Assembly (NCBI GenBank): GCA_013399875.1
Contig: VXAZ01003270.1
Location: forward strand, 944,116 to 1,008,115
Source of the DNA: Gymnorhina tibicen
Taxonomy: Eukaryota > Chordata > Aves > Passeriformes > Artamidae
Length of the DNA: 64,000 bases
Reading direction: 5' to 3'
In this document: one piece after another, positions 61,521 to 64,000 of the stretch
Layout of the letters: each line of letters begins with the position of its first letter
Numbering within the stretch: position 1 is the first letter of the stretch
Made by a program: the position numbers and the translations under genes
Notes under the pieces: generated by a model
Database searches by the model: none
Seen by the model: the letters and a program-made list of their open reading frames with translations, nothing else
What the model was told of the DNA's origin: nothing

Positions 61521-64000
61521 TGTGAACTCAAAGGCTATTTCTGGAGGGACAGAACAAGCATAGCGAAGAGGGGATGGTAAACTTTAAATACAGAGTTAGG
61601 GGGAGGAAAAACCCCGCTGCACCATCTGATGTCTGCAAAGACCATACCTATGCTAAGGACACTGGATGAACACAGCTTGTTAAGAAAGCAAGAAGTTACT
61701 GTACTTACAAAGAACTTGTGCTTAAGAACATAATATTTGATTACTTACCAGGTACCAGAATTTGCATCTGTCTTGTCTACAGTTTGGTTTTGGGTACTTT
61801 TGATATGTAATACCTGTTGTTAATACTGTTATTTTGTATATATATCCCCAGTTATACTGAAAGAGTCATAGATTTTAACGATGAAAAATAAGCCCTCTAA
61901 ATTCAGTATTGCTGTGCAACAGGCCAGTGATAAGCAGATACAAAAGAATATAAGGGAAGGCTGGGAGAATACAGAACCAGAGCAGATGTGGAAAAATTAA
62001 AGAATTCCAGAGATGAATATGTAAAGTGAAAATCCATCTTCTATTTTAATTATTTTAACAATGAAAGAACTCTCCATGTGATCTACTTTTTTTCATATGG
62101 TTGAAACATGTACATCTAGAATTAAAATTACAGTTTAAAACATATTATGTCTCTATTTCAAAGAACACCCAGGAAAACCTGCCTTCTCTTTTTCTCTTGT
62201 GCACCTTTTGACGCATCTTTTTCCTGTGTTGACCTTTCAGGGTCTGAATCTGTGTGGCTGAAGTCAGTTGAACTTTTGTTGTTGGCTCCACCGGAGCAGG
62301 TGAAGACTCAAAACTCCATCTGTCTGCAATTGTCCTGATACTTGTATCTCTTCTTTTTGCCAAGGATCTGAATACAAGCAATTCCTTCACGTGAAAGGTG
62401 CTTTACTCAAATAGTAAATCTTGGAGAACCACCATCAGCCCTGGGATGAAACAATCCTTTACTCTGACTTTGCTATTATGCAAATAATTTAATAGATTTC
62501 TAACTTTTACAGATAGAATATGTAAACTGCACATCCTTACAAACAGGGTTACCTCACCTTCATTCCCTCAACTAAATAAGAAATAAATGGCACAATAAGA
62601 AATGTAGGGATGTCAGTTCGTTTGCGTATACTTTGGTATCCTCTTTGTAGCACATGCAGGTTGGGTTAACCAGTCAGGTGTTCTCTTCACTATAGTTTAA
62701 ATGCTTACTTTATATATCTATAATGCAAGGAAAACACAAAAGAAGGCTTTTAATAGCCATTAATCAAGCCAGGCCAAAAATGAAGGCTAAGTTAAAGCTG
62801 AAAGGCTTTTGCAGGTACAGAGACTCTGGTATATGGCATGGTAAGAAGTTAGTGCAGATGCACTAACAAGCAGATAAATGCTTTTGCCACTACAGTTAAT
62901 TCTAAGAGTCCCTTGTTTCTGCTGTCACAGATTGAATATATTCAAGTACCTAAGCACAGTTTTGTGGGTGGAACTCCATCTACTCTCAGCAACTTTAACA
63001 GCACAGCTATTCCGGTCACACGTTATGACTCATCACCTTCCTCCTGGCAAAAGACTGTACTCCAGCTAGAGAAATGCTGCCAAGAGGTTTTGTTTGATTT
63101 GTGACAAAGAGAAAAAAAACCACACAAAAGTTAAAGTAAATTCTTCAGGAAATATTAAAATGAAGGTGAAAAACTTTGAAAGTAGGACGAAATACCCCTC
63201 CCCTCAATGCACAAAACTGTTGACCTTCATTACACAGTTCTTGTGGATGCTAGTAAGTTATGCCTTGGTCTGCTTTTGCTCAAAATTCAGCATATCAACA
63301 TGGTCAAGTTATGGCCAGCATTATCTAAACCTCTACATCATTCAAACAAAACCTCTCCAGGATTGTATATGAATGCCTCACCCTTATACCAGCACCATAT
63401 AAACATCAAATCCTATTTATTCCCCAGTCTCTTACTTCAACACAGAAGGATGCAATTCATACTCTATGTGACTTTAAAAGACCAAGGTATTTCTGAAATC
63501 TTAAGGCAGTTTTACCAGAGTGAAACTGGATCAAAAGAGAGGTGATCTTCAAATAGTGGTAATGAACCTTAACTACATTCAGCCTTGTACCCTCCCACTA
63601 TTAGACTGCATACACTTCAGGCACTGAAAAGATTTTACCTTACATACACAAACGGCAAGGTAAACTACACATTTTATCGACTATTAGGAATTTTACATAG
63701 CAGGGACAAGAGCTCCCAAAGGCACTGCTGACAACATCATGCAAGTCATCTAATAATCGTGATCCAAGACACACAAAGAAAACTTTTGTGTAGGAAACAT
63801 CATTTCAGAATCTCACAAGACCAGAAAGCTCTCAGTGTTTCAAAAAGAGATTAAATGTTAACTCCGTTTGTCTCTTTTGTCTGAAATTCACTCTTTCTAT
63901 GAAATTCAACACCACGCAAAGAGCCAGATTCAGGATTAAGGATCTCATAAACCCCATTTAATTCCTTAAAAAGGCTTCTGTGCAGAAATGAATTCCAGTC
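61521..64000. other. Unassigned AT-rich DNA to window end
   Basis: No gene or recognised transposon. A minus-strand open frame at 62,145-62,390 is lysine- and arginine-rich but lacks good splice signals. Open frames at 62,878-63,545 overlap each other. Confidence 0.5.

Noticed and set aside
62145..62390. Minus-strand basic open frame, considered as an exon
   Set aside because: The most protein-like reading switches frame part way through, and the possible donor (CAG followed by GTTTTC) is poor.

Overview
This window looks like avian nuclear DNA, most likely from a songbird. The main evidence is repeated fragments of the bird-typical LINE CR1. Their 3' ends carry the usual 'ggtcccttccaac ... 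tattctatgattctat' signature in both orientations. There are also two LTR-type sequences (about 11.25-11.83 kb and 12.67-13.02 kb) that resemble endogenous-retrovirus LTRs common in passerine genomes. Most of the sequence is AT-rich, has stops in every frame and shows no dense coding. I could not support any complete protein-coding gene, rRNA or tRNA. The window is best read as intergenic or intronic gene-desert sequence with one CpG-island-like block.

Layout. 0-11 kb: unassigned AT-rich DNA with CR1 tails at 3.7 kb (+) and 5.5 kb (+), and a longer CR1 remnant at 7.3-7.7 kb (-) that keeps a piece of the ORF2 carboxy end. 11.2-13.3 kb: a solo LTR, then a second LTR cut by a 162-base assembly gap next to an (AGGAG)n tract. 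13.3-23 kb: mostly unassigned, with an old CR1 fragment at 15.4 kb and a well-formed candidate exon at 19,668-19,914. 23.3-27.4 kb: a CR1 cluster, including a head-to-head pair that looks like one copy with an inverted 5' part. 27.5-42.4 kb: the longest repeat-poor stretch, with a perfect 20-bp palindrome at 38.08 kb. 42.4-44.7 kb: a perfect 11-bp-stem hairpin, CR1 fragments, then a GC- and CpG-rich block holding a 16-base gap, an (AGG)n run and a 20-bp minisatellite of seven copies. 44.7-51.8 kb: unassigned, apart from a strongly self-complementary hairpin at 47.86-47.93 kb. 51.9-52.6 kb: CR1 (-) with a recognisable reverse-transcriptase tail. 52.77-56.90 kb: two nearly identical 2-kb copies in tandem, separated by a single N and differing mainly in pentanucleotide repeat length. 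56.9-64 kb: unassigned.

Function. No genes can be shown to work together here. The parts most likely to be functional are the CpG island (possible promoter), the candidate exon near 19.7 kb and the hairpin near 47.9 kb. All three are inferences. The 2-kb tandem duplication is more likely a haplotype duplication made during assembly than biology. No new biological system is evident from the sequence alone.
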